From NCBI GenBank assembly GCA_030428395.1, contig JAUIDW010000009.1:1-43494 (forward strand): a stretch of 43,494 nucleotides of DNA, read 5' to 3'. Positions 25,351 to 35,866 of the stretch are shown here, piece after piece. How positions within the stretch are numbered: the stretch's first letter is position 1; each line of letters begins with the position of its first letter. This stretch comes from a bacterium. GTDB taxonomy: Bacteria; Planctomycetota; UBA1135; GCA-002686595. The notes under the pieces were generated by a model, which was given only the letters and a program-made list of their open reading frames with translations, did not search any database and was not told where the DNA came from. The translations under genes were made by a program, and so were the position numbers.

Positions 25351-26652
25351 TCAGCGGAAGGCGAGGTCGCGCAGGAACAGCGCGATGTCCGGCACGAGGA
25401 TCACCGCGAGCGAGCTGACGAGCAGGAGCGCGAGGAAGGGCGGGGTGCCGCGCAGGATCTCGAGATACGGTCGGCGGAAGATCGCGATGGCCGTGAAGAT
25501 GTCGCACCCGAACGGCGGCGTGGCGGAGCCGATGGCCACCTGCATGGTCACGACCGTGCCCACGAGCACGGGGTCCACGCCGGCCCGGGCGGCCGCGGGC
25601 GCGAAGATCGGCGTCAGGATCAGGATCACGACGATCGGGTCGACGAACATGCAGCCGACGAAGGTCGCCAGGGCGATCGCCAGGAGGACGTGCAGCTGGC
25701 CCGATCCCTCGTCGAGGCCGAAGACGCCCTCGACCAGGAGCCGCGGCAGCTCCGCGTAGGAGAGGACCCAGGAGAAGGCCTGGCCCGCGCCCACCAGCAC
25801 GAACACGACCGCCGTCACGAGCGCGGTCGACCGCGCGATGTCGACGATCTGGCGCGGGCGCAGCTCGCGGAAGAGGCCGAACTCGAGCACCGCGGCGTAG
25901 AGCACGCTGACCGCCGCGGCCTCGGTGGGGCTGAAGATCCCGGAGTAGATGCCGCCGACGACGATGACCGGGAAGCCCGCGGGGAGCAGGGCGCGCGCGA
26001 CGGCGCGCCGGCGGTCCTCGCGCGAGGCGGGAGGCTGCTCGGGCACGCGAAACCGCACCGACGCGACGCGGCAGTACGCGCAGATCAGCACCAGCACGAG
26101 CAGGCCGGGGCCGATGCCCGCGAGGAAGAGCTCGCCGATCGACGTCCCGGACACGACGCCGTACACGATCATGCCGATGCTCGGCGGGATCAGCAGCGCG
26201 ATGTCGCTCGCGTTGACGATGAGCGCCATCGCGAACGAGTCCGGGTAGCCCGCGCGGACCAGGCGCGGGCGCAGCGGGCTCCCGATGGCGACCACGGTGG
26301 CCTGCGTCGAGCCCGAGATCGCGCCGAACAGCGTGCAGCTGACGGCCGCCGTGATGGGCAGCCCGCCGCGCCTGTGGCCGACGAAGCCCATGACGACGTC
26401 GAGCAGGCGGTCGGCGGCCTGGCCGCGCGTCATGATCTCGGCCGCGAGCACGAACATCGGGACGGCGATCAGCGCCGCGGGCGTGATGCCGGTGATCCAC
26501 TGCTGCACCAGCACCTCGGGGCTCGCGTACCGGAAGGGCTCGAAGAACAGCAGCGCGGCCAGCGCCGAGGCCAGCAGCGGGACCTTCATCGGGTACCCGA
26601 GCAGCAGCAGCGCGATCAGGACGACCGCCATCGTGATGGCCAGGGCGGTCAT
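25351..26652 (-). CDS. TRAP transporter large permease subunit (DctM family)
   Basis: A 433-residue protein with about twelve hydrophobic segments from ATG 26652. DctM signatures are ITGITPAALIAVPMFVLAAEIM, CTLFGAISGSTQATVVAIG, LIVNASDIALLIPPSIGMIVYG and FVGCMFVDPIVVILILTPIF. It is the ion-coupled translocation subunit of a tripartite ATP-independent periplasmic transporter. The small subunit gene ends 6 bp upstream on the same strand, and the binding-protein gene is divergent from both. TRAP systems TeaABC and UehABC carry ectoines in other bacteria; location next to the ectoine operon makes that a candidate substrate, without direct evidence. Confidence 0.93.
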   Translation of the reverse strand: MTALAITMAVVLIALLLLGYPMKVPLLASALAALLFFEPFRYASPEVLVQQWITGITPAALIAVPMFVLAAEIMTRGQAADRLLDVVMGFVGHRRGGLPITAAVSCTLFGAISGSTQATVVAIGSPLRPRLVRAGYPDSFAMALIVNASDIALLIPPSIGMIVYGVVSGTSIGELFLAGIGPGLLVLVLICAYCRVASVRFRVPEQPPASREDRRRAVARALLPAGFPVIVVGGIYSGIFSPTEAAAVSVLYAAVLEFGLFRELRPRQIVDIARSTALVTAVVFVLVGAGQAFSWVLSYAELPRLLVEGVFGLDEGSGQLHVLLAIALATFVGCMFVDPIVVILILTPIFAPAAARAGVDPVLVGTVVTMQVAIGSATPPFGCDIFTAIAIFRRPYLEILRGTPPFLALLLVSSLAVILVPDIALFLRDLAFR

Positions 26653-26658
26653 GGGGCG

Positions 26659-27198
26659 TCACGAGGTCCCGCGCGGGTCGCCGGTCCGCGGCTCGAGCTC
26701 CTCGTATCCGTCGGGCCGGTCGGCGGCCACGTAGGCACCCGGTCCCGCGACGTTGCGCGCGGCGGCGAAGGCGTACTGCACGCCCCCGAGGAAGAGCCCC
26801 GCGGGCGCCACGAGGTAGACCCAGCCCAGCGGCACGCCGAGGACGGGCGAGCGGCGGTCCACGCCGAGGGCGTAGCTCGCCGCGTACCAGGTCAGCGCGA
26901 ACAGCAGCAGCGCAGTCGTCGCGCAGATCCCGGCCAGGAGCCAGCGGCGCGCGCGCACGGGCAGCGCGTCGCAGAGCGCCGACATGCGGACGTGCCGGCC
27001 CTCGCCCGCCGCGTAGCTGAGCCCCACGAAGCAGACGAGCACGATCAGGAACTGGTTCAGCTCCTCGGTCGCCGCGATCGTGTCGCCCGTGAGGTTGCGC
27101 GCGAAGACGTTCACGATCGTCGCGGCGGCCATGACGATCATGGCGGCCGCGAGCAACCAGCCCTCGAGCTTGCGCTGGATGGCGTGGAGCTTCCTCAC
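26659..27198 (-). CDS. TRAP transporter small permease subunit (DctQ family)
   Basis: A 179-residue membrane protein with four helices: GWLLAAAMIVMAAATIVNVFAR, ATEELNQFLIVLVCFVGLSYAAGEGRHVRM (the conserved TRAP small-subunit region), a third helix around GICATTALLLFALTWYAASYAL, and PLGWVYLVAPAGLFLGGVQYAF. I chose GTG 27198 (VRKLHAIQRKLEGW). Upstream in-frame codons to 27300 would run into the divergent dctP gene and add residues unlike the family. The start remains uncertain because no ribosome site is clear. It precedes the large subunit by 6 bp. Confidence 0.88.
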   Translation of the reverse strand: MRKLHAIQRKLEGWLLAAAMIVMAAATIVNVFARNLTGDTIAATEELNQFLIVLVCFVGLSYAAGEGRHVRMSALCDALPVRARRWLLAGICATTALLLFALTWYAASYALGVDRRSPVLGVPLGWVYLVAPAGLFLGGVQYAFAAARNVAGPGAYVAADRPDGYEELEPRTGDPRGTS

Positions 27199-27284
27199 GC
27201 GGGCGATGGTAGCAGTCGCCTGCACCCGTTCCCAGGCACGCGGTGTGCCCGCGAGCCGCGAGGTCGTCGACCCCGGAGCCTCCC

Positions 27285-28391
27285 ATGACGTTCGATCCAC
27301 GCGAGTCGCGCGCCCGCGCGACGCGCTCGCGCTCTCCCCTGTCCACGGTCGCGCTGATCGCGCTCCTCGGTGTGGCCTGCGGGGACACCGGCGCGCCCGA
27401 GGACGGAGAGCCGCGCCAGGAGACGTGGCGCTTCGCGATCGAGGAGGCCGCGGGATCCGTCCAGGACGCGTACGCGCAGGAGTTCAAGCGCCGCATCGAG
27501 GAGCGCACCGGGGGCGCCGTGGAGGTCACGGTGTACCCCTACGGCGCGCTCGGCACGAGCGACGACATCACCGAGCAGCTCCGCATGGGCTCGCTGCAGT
27601 TCGCGATGGCCTCGCCGGGCCACCTGGGGAAGACCATCCCCGAGCTGCAGGTGTTCCTGCTGCACTTCCTGTTCTCGGACGACGACGCCGCGAACTTCGC
27701 GGCGATCCGCGACCCCGCCTTCCGCGCGGAGCTCGCGCCCCTGTTCCCCGAGAAGGGCCTCGAGCTGCTCGGGCTGCTACCCGAGGGCTGGATGGTCTGG
27801 ACGACCAAGGAGCCGATCCGCGAACCGGACGACTTCGCGGGCGTCAAGATCCGGACCATGACGTCGCCCCTGCTCCTGGCCGCGTACGAGGCCTACGGCG
27901 CGAGCCCCCAGGCGATGCCCTACGGCGAGGTGTACAGCGCGCTCCAGCTCAACATGATCGACGCCCAGGTGAACCCGGTGTTCGCGATCGAGGAGATGAG
28001 CTTCTACGAGGTCACGAGCCACATGATCTTCGCGCGCCACGCGCCGTTCCTGACGACCTTCGTCACCAACACGCGCTTCCTGGCCGAGCTCCCGGCCGGC
28101 CGGCGGGAGCTGGTGCTGGAGGTGGCGCGGGAGCTCGGCGCGTACCTCGCGGAGGTCCAGGAGCGCGTGAACCGCGAGCGGCTCGACGAGATCCGCGAGC
28201 GCAAGCCCGACATGGTCCTGATCGAGCTCGACGAGCCGCAGCGCGACGCCTTCCGGCGGCGGAGCGCGCCCGTCCGCGAGCAGTTCGTCGAGCGGACGGG
28301 CGAACGGGGCCGCGCGCTCCTGGAGGCGCTGCTCGGCGCCGTCGCGCGCGCCGAGCGGTCGACGGCCGAGCGGGCCGACGACGGCGGCTGA
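27285..28391 (+). CDS. TRAP transporter substrate-binding protein (DctP family), lipoprotein
   Basis: A 368-residue periplasmic binding protein starting at ATG 27285. The signal ends in a lipobox (LIALLGVAC), so the mature protein is lipid-anchored. DctP landmarks are WRFAIEEAAGSVQDAYAQEF, VEVTVYPYGALGTSDDITEQLRMG, DDFAGVKIRTMTSPLL (with the conserved substrate-carboxylate Arg) and GEVYSALQLNMIDAQVNPVF. The carboxylate-binding Arg suits an organic acid or a zwitterion such as ectoine. It is transcribed divergently from the DctQ/DctM pair across an 86-bp gap, instead of the usual P-Q-M operon. Its C-terminal ~90 residues are highly charged and may extend the last helix. Confidence 0.92.
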   Translation: MTFDPRESRARATRSRSPLSTVALIALLGVACGDTGAPEDGEPRQETWRFAIEEAAGSVQDAYAQEFKRRIEERTGGAVEVTVYPYGALGTSDDITEQLRMGSLQFAMASPGHLGKTIPELQVFLLHFLFSDDDAANFAAIRDPAFRAELAPLFPEKGLELLGLLPEGWMVWTTKEPIREPDDFAGVKIRTMTSPLLLAAYEAYGASPQAMPYGEVYSALQLNMIDAQVNPVFAIEEMSFYEVTSHMIFARHAPFLTTFVTNTRFLAELPAGRRELVLEVARELGAYLAEVQERVNRERLDEIRERKPDMVLIELDEPQRDAFRRRSAPVREQFVERTGERGRALLEALLGAVARAERSTAERADDGG

Positions 28392-28507
28392 GGACCGGCC
28401 GGGCGCGGTGGCCCCGGCGGCAACAGGGACCGTCGAGGCGTGCACTCGACCGACGTGAGCGGCTACCGTACCCGCCCCGCGCGGTCCGCCGCGGCGCGCG
28501 GTCGCCG

Positions 28508-29485
28508 ATGAGGGCCATCACCTACTCGCGCTACGGACCGCCCGACGTCCTGCAGGCGTCGGAGGTCGAGCGCCCCGCGCCCGGGCGGGGCGAGGTGCTG
28601 GTCCGCGTGCGGGCCGTCGAGGCGACCAAGGCCGACTGCGAGCTGCGCAGCTTCCGGTTCCCCGTGAAGTGGTTCTGGCTGCCGCTCCGCGTGGCGCTCG
28701 GCGTCGCCCGGCCGCGGCGGCCGGTGCTGGGCGCCTACTTCTCCGGCGTGGTCGCGGCGGTGGGGGAGGGAGCGACGCGCCTGGCCGTCGGGGACGAGGT
28801 CTACGGCTGCACGGGCCTGCGCTTCGGGGCGTACGCCGAGTACCTGACCGTGCCCGAGTCCCACCCCGTGGTTCGCCGGCCGTCCACCATGAGCTTCGAG
28901 GAGGCGGCGGCCGTGCCGCTGGGCGGGCTCAACGCCCTGCACTTCGCGCGCCTGGCCGCGATCCGCCCCGGCGAGCGGGTGCTGGTCAACGGCGCCGGCG
29001 GGAGCATCGGCGCCCACTTCGTCCAGCTCGCCCGGGCCCGCGGCGCCGAGGTCACGGCCGTCGACAGCGCGCGCAAGGAGGCGCTGCTGCGCCGGATCGG
29101 GGCCGACCACTTCGTGGACTACGCGCGCGAGGACTTCGCGGCGCGCGGCGAGCGGTACGACGTGCTCCTCGACATGGTCGCCGGCAGCTCCTACCGCGCC
29201 TGCGTCGCGTCGCTGCGGCCGGGCGGCCGCTACCTCAAGGCGAACCCCCGCCTCGCGGACATGCTCCGGTCCGTGTGGACCACGCGGTTCACGGACAGGA
29301 CCGTCCGCGTGGCCTTCGCGCCCGAGACGCAGGAGGGGCTGGACGAGCTCCGCGAGCGCATCGAGGCCGGCGAGGTCGGCCCGATCGTGGACACGGCCTA
29401 CCCGCTGGAGCAGGCGGCCGAGGCCCACCGCCGCGTCGAGGCCGAGGACCGCGCCGGCGCGATCGTGCTGACGCTCGGGGAGTAG
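28508..29485 (+). CDS. NAD(P)-dependent zinc-independent alcohol dehydrogenase/quinone oxidoreductase (MDR family)
   Basis: A 325-residue medium-chain dehydrogenase/reductase from ATG 28508. The N-terminal catalytic domain has the typical start MRAITYSRYGPPDVLQ, PGRGEVLVRVRAVEATKADCELR and GAYFSGVVAAVGEGATRLAVGDEVYG. The Rossmann nucleotide site is VLVNGAGGSIGAHFVQLARARGAEV. There are no zinc-ligand Cys or His at catalytic positions, which places it with the quinone oxidoreductase-like branch. The substrate cannot be predicted. It stands alone after the TRAP binding protein and ends at a symmetric hairpin shared with the convergent sugar dehydrogenase gene. Confidence 0.88.
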   Translation: MRAITYSRYGPPDVLQASEVERPAPGRGEVLVRVRAVEATKADCELRSFRFPVKWFWLPLRVALGVARPRRPVLGAYFSGVVAAVGEGATRLAVGDEVYGCTGLRFGAYAEYLTVPESHPVVRRPSTMSFEEAAAVPLGGLNALHFARLAAIRPGERVLVNGAGGSIGAHFVQLARARGAEVTAVDSARKEALLRRIGADHFVDYAREDFAARGERYDVLLDMVAGSSYRACVASLRPGGRYLKANPRLADMLRSVWTTRFTDRTVRVAFAPETQEGLDELRERIEAGEVGPIVDTAYPLEQAAEAHRRVEAEDRAGAIVLTLGE

Positions 29486-29492
29486 CCGGGGC

Positions 29493-29517
29493 GGGTCCCG
29501 GACGTCGTCCAGGACCC
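29493..29517. terminator. Bidirectional terminator hairpin
   Basis: GGGTCC-C-GGAC-GTC-GTCC-A-GGACCC folds into a 10-bp stem with one C/A mismatch and a 3-nt loop. It lies 8 bp after the oxidoreductase stop and 24 bp after the convergent sugar dehydrogenase stop, so it could terminate both. Confidence 0.6.
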
Positions 29518-29540
29518 CGACCCCCGCGCCGGGCGCGACC

Positions 29541-31175
<1,635 letters not shown>

Positions 31176-31410
31176 GGGGACGGTCCGGGTGAGGGGAGCG
31201 AGGAGCGACGTGCAGGCCGGATTCTAGCAGGGGGTGCGCGGCCGGGGCGGGCCGGCCGGCGCAGCATCCCCTGCGGGCGTCCGGCGCCGCGAGGCGCCCG
31301 CGGGATCGAGGGCCGACGCGTCGCGATCCGCGCGCGCCGGCGCGGGTATCGGGGCTGGCCGGGCGCGGCGGGTTCCGTACGCTGGGGCCGCTCCAGCCGA
31401 GGAGGACCCC

Positions 31411-32742
31411 GTGCACCTGGACCGCCGCTCCCTCTTGACCGCGACGACCGCCGGCCTCGGGCTGGCCCTGGCCGGCTGCCGGGCGACGCCCCCGCGGCGC
31501 ATCGTGACGGGGCGCCTGCGCTACGCCGCGATCGGCACCGGCGGGATGGGGCTCGCGGACCTGCAGCACGTCGCGTCGCATCCGGAGGTCGACGTGGTCG
31601 CGCTGTGCGACGTCGACGAGACGCTGCTGTCCGCGGCCGCGGAGCTCTTCCCCGGAGCGGCGACGTACCGCGACTGGCGCGAGCTCTACGGACACGAGGC
31701 GGCGCGCCTCGACGCGGTCAGCGTCAGCACCCCCGACCACATGCACGCCGCGATCTGCGCCCCCGCGCTGGCCGCGGGCCTGCACGTGTACTGCCAGAAG
31801 CCGCTGACGCGCACCGTGGCCGAGGCGCGCGCGCTCCACCGGCTGGCGCGCCTCGGCGGGTCCGCCACGCAGATGGGGATCCAGAACCACTCCAACGCCA
31901 ACCTCGCCGCGGCGCGCGCGCTGTTCCTGCAGCGCCGCATCGGCGCGGTGCACGAGGTGCACGTCTGGACCGACCGACCGGCCGGGTGGTGGCCCCAGGG
32001 GGTCGAGCGGCCCGCGGGCGAGGACCCCGTGCCCGACACCCTGGACTGGGACCTGTGGCTCGGCGTGGCGCCCGCGCGGCCGTACAAGGAGGGCCTCTAC
32101 CACCCGTTCGCCTGGCGCGGGCGCGAGGACTTCGGGACCGGCGCGCAGGGCGACATGGGCTGCCACCTGATGGACCCGGCGGTGTGGTTCCTGGAGCTGG
32201 GGGACCCGCTGCGCCTGCGCTCCGACGGCCCGCCGCCGAACGGCGAGACCTTCCCCGAGTGGTCGCGCGTGCACTACGAGTTCCCGCCCAACCGCTTCAC
32301 CACGCGCGGCCCGCTGCACCTGACGTGGCACGACGGCGGCCGGAAGCCGCCCGTCGACCTCTGCGAGCGCCTGGGCACCACGCGCGAGGAGCTGCCGGGC
32401 AACGCCTGCCTGTTCGTGGGGACCGAGGGCGCGCTGCTGGCCAACCCGTACGACGCTCCCCGGCTGCTGCCCGGGGAGCGCTTCGCCGACGTCGAGGTCC
32501 CGCCGCGCGAGGACGTCGACCACTGGCACCAGTGGGTGGACGCCTGCCGGGGCCTGGGCGAGCCCAGCGCCGCCTTCCCCTACGCCGCCGCGCTGACCGA
32601 GACGGTCCTGCTCGGCAACGTCGCCCTGCGCTTCCCGCACGAGACGCTCGAGTGGGACGCCGACCGCATGCGCTTCCCGCGGCGACCCGAGGCGGACGTC
32701 CACCTCGCGGGGGCGACCCGGGAGGGCTGGGAAGCCGTCTAG
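31411..32742 (+). CDS. Gfo/Idh/MocA-family oxidoreductase, exported lipoprotein
   Basis: A 443-residue NAD(P)-binding protein starting at GTG 31411, with GGAGG five bases upstream. The N-terminus DRRSLLTATTAGLGLALAGC combines a Tat-like twin arginine with a lipobox, so the protein is likely exported folded with its cofactor and lipid-anchored. The Rossmann motif is AAIGTGGMGLADL; the family EKP motif is QKPLTRTVAEARAL here. The C-terminal sheet domain has GTGAQGDMGCHLMDPAVWFL. Many such exported Gfo/Idh proteins occur in Planctomycetota and Bacteroidota and act on sugars or sugar acids, mostly untested. It is divergent from the sugar dehydrogenase across 235 bp, in which I see no clear promoter. 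Confidence 0.9.
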   Translation: MHLDRRSLLTATTAGLGLALAGCRATPPRRIVTGRLRYAAIGTGGMGLADLQHVASHPEVDVVALCDVDETLLSAAAELFPGAATYRDWRELYGHEAARLDAVSVSTPDHMHAAICAPALAAGLHVYCQKPLTRTVAEARALHRLARLGGSATQMGIQNHSNANLAAARALFLQRRIGAVHEVHVWTDRPAGWWPQGVERPAGEDPVPDTLDWDLWLGVAPARPYKEGLYHPFAWRGREDFGTGAQGDMGCHLMDPAVWFLELGDPLRLRSDGPPPNGETFPEWSRVHYEFPPNRFTTRGPLHLTWHDGGRKPPVDLCERLGTTREELPGNACLFVGTEGALLANPYDAPRLLPGERFADVEVPPREDVDHWHQWVDACRGLGEPSAAFPYAAALTETVLLGNVALRFPHETLEWDADRMRFPRRPEADVHLAGATREGWEAV

Positions 32743-33113
32743 CGGGGGAGGCCCGCGGCCGCCGTCCCGGGCGCGGCCGGGCTCCGTCCGCCGCGGCGCC
32801 GCCCGGGTGCGCGACGGGCGTCGACCGTCGGCACCCGGGCGCCGGTGGATCCTAACCCTCGCCCCGTCAGCAGCTTGCGCGGCGCACGCGGCAGGCCCGC
32901 CGCGAGGGCGGCGTCGTCGCGCTCCGGTCGCGCCGGTCCGGCTGGCGCGGATGCGTTCCGGCGCCGCGGGCCGCCCCGCTCGCGCGGGCTCCGGCCGGGC
33001 GGAGATCCGCTCCCCGCGCCGTGCCCGATGCGCGGCGCTGCGTTACCGTCCCTGGCCCGCACCTGCTCGCGGGCCCACGGCGGGCCTCGCGAGCGGCGGC
33101 CCGGTGACCGCGG
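32743..33113. other. Intergenic region with a possible terminator
   Basis: A 371-bp GC-rich gap. CGGCCGC/GCGGCCG arms with a 10-nt loop (32756-32779) shortly after the Gfo/Idh stop could terminate that gene. I see no supported gene, tRNA or convincing promoter in the rest. Confidence 0.5.
32756..32779 (+). terminator. Hairpin after the Gfo/Idh gene
   Basis: A perfect 7-bp stem CGGCCGC/GCGGCCG with a 10-nt loop starts 14 bp after the stop codon. There is no T-run, so the call rests on position and stem strength only. Confidence 0.4.
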
Positions 33114-35006
33114 ATGGACGAAACCCCCACGATGACCGCCCCGGAGTGGACCGAACGCTACGCCCACAAGATCGTCTCCGCCGAGGAGGCCCTGTCCGTC
33201 GTGCGCCCCGGCCAGCGGGTGTTCGTCGGCTCCGGGGCGGGCGAGCCGCAGACGCTCGTCGAGGCCCTCTCCGAGGCGCCCGGCGTCAGCGACGCGGAGA
33301 TCGTGCACCTCCTGACACTGGGCGTCGCGACCTACGCCGAGCCGCGGCTGGGGCACCGCTTCCGGCACAACGCGTACTTCATCGGCCCGAACGTCCGCGA
33401 GGCCGTCAACGCCGGCCGCGCCGACTACACGCCGATCTTCCTGTCGGAGATCCCGCGCCTGTTCCGGTCCGGGCGGGTCGTGATCGACGTGGCGCTGATC
33501 GAGGTCAGCCCGCCCGACGCGCACGGCTACTGCAGCCTGGGCGTCTCGACCGACATCGTGAAGTCCGCCACCGAGTCGGCGCGTCTCGTCGTCGCCGAGG
33601 TGAACGAGCAGATGCCGCGCGTCCTCGGGGACTGCTTCGTCCACGAGAGCCGGATCGACCACATGGTCCCCAGCGACCGGCCGATCCTGGAGGCGGTCCA
33701 GGGCGAGCCGGACGACATCTCGTCCCGGATCGCGCGCCACATCGCGCGGCTGGTGGTGGACGGCGCCACGCTCCAGCTGGGGATCGGCACCATCCCCGAC
33801 GCCGTCCTGCACCACCTGACGGAGTTCAAGGACCTCGGCATCCACACGGAGATGTTCAGCGACGGGGTCATCCCGCTGGTCGAGAAGGGCGTCATCAACA
33901 ACTCGAAGAAGACGCTGCACCCCGGCAAGATCGTCGCGAGCTTCGTGATGGGGTCGCGCAAGCTCTACGACTTCATCGACAACAACCCGCTGGTCGAGTT
34001 CCACCCGACCGAGTACGTCAACGACCCGTTCGTCATCAGCCAGAACGACAAGATGATCTCGATCAACTCCGCGATCGAGGTCGACCTGACGGGCCAGGTC
34101 TGCTCGGACTCCCTCGGGACGCGCTTCTACAGCGGGATCGGCGGCCAGGTGGACTTCATCCGCGGCGCGTCGCGCTCGAAGGGCGGCCGCGCGATCCTGG
34201 CCCTGCCGTCCACGACCGACGGCGAGACGATCTCGCGCATCGTGCCGACGCTCAAGCCCGGCGCGGGCGTCGTGACGAGCCGCGGCGACGTCCACTACGT
34301 CGTGACCGAGTACGGCAGCGCGTACCTGCACGGCAAGACGGTCCGCGAGCGCGCGGTGGCGCTGATCAACATCGCGCACCCCAAGTTCCGGCCGTGGCTG
34401 ATGGCCGAGGCGAAGACGCGCCACATGGTCTACGCCGACCAGGTCGAGCTGCCGTTCCGGGCACCGGTCTACCCCGACGAGCTCGAGCGCTGGGTCGAGG
34501 TCAAGGAGGGCCGGCGGGTGTTCCTGCGGCCGCTGAAGGTCAGCGACGAGCCGCTCCTGCGCGAGATGTTCTACCGGCTCTCGCCGGAGTCGATCCACTA
34601 CCGCTTCTTCCAGCTCATCCGCTCGATGCCCCACCAGAAGCTGCAGGAGTTCCTGCGCATCGACTACGAGGCGGACATGGCGCTGGTGGTGCTCGACTCG
34701 TCCGCCGACGAGGACGCGCGGATGCTCGGCATCGCGCACTACCTCCGGGAGCCGCGCTCGAACTTCGCCGAGGCCGCCTTCCTGGTGCGCGACGACTGGC
34801 AGGGCAAGGGCGTCGGGACCATGCTGATGAAGACCCTGGTCGAGGCCGCGCGCAGCCAGGGCATCGCGGGCTTCACGGCCGACGTGCTGTCCGACAACAA
34901 GGGCATGCTGCGCGTCTTCCACCGCTGCGGCTTCCCGGTGCAGAGCCGGCTGGAGGGCGAGGCCTACCGGCTGCGGATCCCCTTCGAGGAGCCCCCGGCG
35001 GAGTAG
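33114..35006 (+). CDS. Acetyl-CoA hydrolase/transferase fused to a GNAT acetyltransferase domain
   Basis: A 630-residue two-domain protein. Residues about 10-440 form a class I CoA-transferase of the acetyl-CoA hydrolase/4-hydroxybutyrate CoA-transferase kind: VRPGQRVFVGSGAGEPQTLVEAL, DVALIEVSPPDAHGYCSLGVS, GATLQLGIGTIPDAVL, the active-site region GIHTEMFSDG with E246 as likely catalytic Glu, and QVDFIRGASRSKGGRAILALPST. Residues about 465-625 are a GNAT domain (RRVFLRPLKVSDEPLLREMF, FLVRDDWQGKGVGTMLMKTLV). This architecture is known in several phyla. The GNAT part may regulate the enzyme or acetylate another protein. ATG 33132 (MTAPEWTERYAHK) is an equally good start; neither has a clear ribosome site. 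Confidence 0.92.
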   Translation: MDETPTMTAPEWTERYAHKIVSAEEALSVVRPGQRVFVGSGAGEPQTLVEALSEAPGVSDAEIVHLLTLGVATYAEPRLGHRFRHNAYFIGPNVREAVNAGRADYTPIFLSEIPRLFRSGRVVIDVALIEVSPPDAHGYCSLGVSTDIVKSATESARLVVAEVNEQMPRVLGDCFVHESRIDHMVPSDRPILEAVQGEPDDISSRIARHIARLVVDGATLQLGIGTIPDAVLHHLTEFKDLGIHTEMFSDGVIPLVEKGVINNSKKTLHPGKIVASFVMGSRKLYDFIDNNPLVEFHPTEYVNDPFVISQNDKMISINSAIEVDLTGQVCSDSLGTRFYSGIGGQVDFIRGASRSKGGRAILALPSTTDGETISRIVPTLKPGAGVVTSRGDVHYVVTEYGSAYLHGKTVRERAVALINIAHPKFRPWLMAEAKTRHMVYADQVELPFRAPVYPDELERWVEVKEGRRVFLRPLKVSDEPLLREMFYRLSPESIHYRFFQLIRSMPHQKLQEFLRIDYEADMALVVLDSSADEDARMLGIAHYLREPRSNFAEAAFLVRDDWQGKGVGTMLMKTLVEAARSQGIAGFTADVLSDNKGMLRVFHRCGFPVQSRLEGEAYRLRIPFEEPPAE

Positions 35007-35077
35007 GCCCCGCCGCGGCGGGCTCCGGGCGCCCGGCGGGCGACCGCGCTGCGCCGCTGCCGGCGGCGAGGTGCGCG

Positions 35078-35710
35078 ATGAGCGAACCGACGACGAAGGC
35101 GGACGCGATCACCCGGCTGCTGCCGTGGCTGGCGCACTGGACGATCGTGGACGAGCGCCTCGGCGAATCGCGCAGCGACGCATACGCCGTGGCGACGCCC
35201 GACGGCACGGTCGGGATCGACGTGCTGCCGCTCACCCGCGCGGCCCGGGCCGAGCTGGGGGACGTGTGCGCCCTCTTCCTGACGCACCGCAACCACCAGC
35301 GCTCGGCGTGGCGCTTCCGCCGCGAGCTGGGCGCGCCGGTGTACGCCCCCGCGGGCACGCAGGGCCTGGACGAGGAGCCGGACGTGCTCATGGACGAGGC
35401 CACCCCGCTGCCCGGCGGCCTGCACGCGATCCGGGCCCGCGGGTTCCGCGACGCGTGCTACCTCACGTTCGCGCACGAGGACGGCACGGGCGTCCTCTTC
35501 GCCGGCGACCTGATCTGCCACGACCCCGACGGGCCCTACCGTTTCCCGGTGCAGCCGGACTACTTCGACCTGACCGGTGGCCAGGCCGACGCAAGGCGCC
35601 TGCTGGAGCTGCCCCTGGACGCGCTGTGCGCCGCCCATGCAAGTCCCACGCTGGACGGCTGCCGCGCGGCGCTCGAGGAGGCGCTCCAGGACGCCGAGCT
35701 CCGGCGCTGA
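35078..35710 (+). CDS. Metallo-beta-lactamase-fold protein with degenerate metal motif
   Basis: A 210-residue protein from ATG 35078. The fold pattern is visible: SDAYAVATPDGTVGIDVLPL, CALFLTHRNHQRSAWRF at the place of the HxHxDH motif, GVLFAGDLICHDPDG (the conserved GD) and LDALCAAHASPTLDG (final His). In the main motif only the first His is kept; the second His, the Asp and the last His are replaced by N, Q and R, although a displaced His is present. It may bind one metal, use a different ligand set, or be non-catalytic. It follows the CoA-transferase/GNAT gene by 71 bp, and an insertion sequence begins 34 bp after its stop. Confidence 0.75.
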   Translation: MSEPTTKADAITRLLPWLAHWTIVDERLGESRSDAYAVATPDGTVGIDVLPLTRAARAELGDVCALFLTHRNHQRSAWRFRRELGAPVYAPAGTQGLDEEPDVLMDEATPLPGGLHAIRARGFRDACYLTFAHEDGTGVLFAGDLICHDPDGPYRFPVQPDYFDLTGGQADARRLLELPLDALCAAHASPTLDGCRAALEEALQDAELRR

Positions 35711-35744
35711 GGGCCGCGGCCGCGACGCGGGTAAGCGCCCTGAC

Positions 35745-35765
35745 CTGACTGGGTTCCGTGTGGAC
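35745..35765 (+). repeat. Left terminal inverted repeat of the IS
   Basis: Begins CTGACTGGGTTCCG and continues to GTGGAC. It is the exact reverse complement of 36961-36981 over 21 bp. The match ends at 35766, where the two ends differ. Confidence 0.93.
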
Positions 35766-35836
35766 CGGGGACCCGTTTCCCGCCGGATCCCCTGCAACCG
35801 CCGACGCTTGGAGCAGTCACCTCCCCGCCGAGGGCC

Positions 35837-35857
35837 CCTTCACCCCCTCGGTGAAGG
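35837..35857 (+). other. Hairpin covering the transposase ribosome site
   Basis: A perfect 8-bp stem CCTTCACC/GGTGAAGG with a 5-nt loop. The 3' arm contains the GAAGG that would serve GTG 35867. In mRNA started outside the element the site would be buried, as in the known read-through protection of IS10 and IS50 transposases. Confidence 0.5.
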
Positions 35858-35866
35858 TGACCCTCC

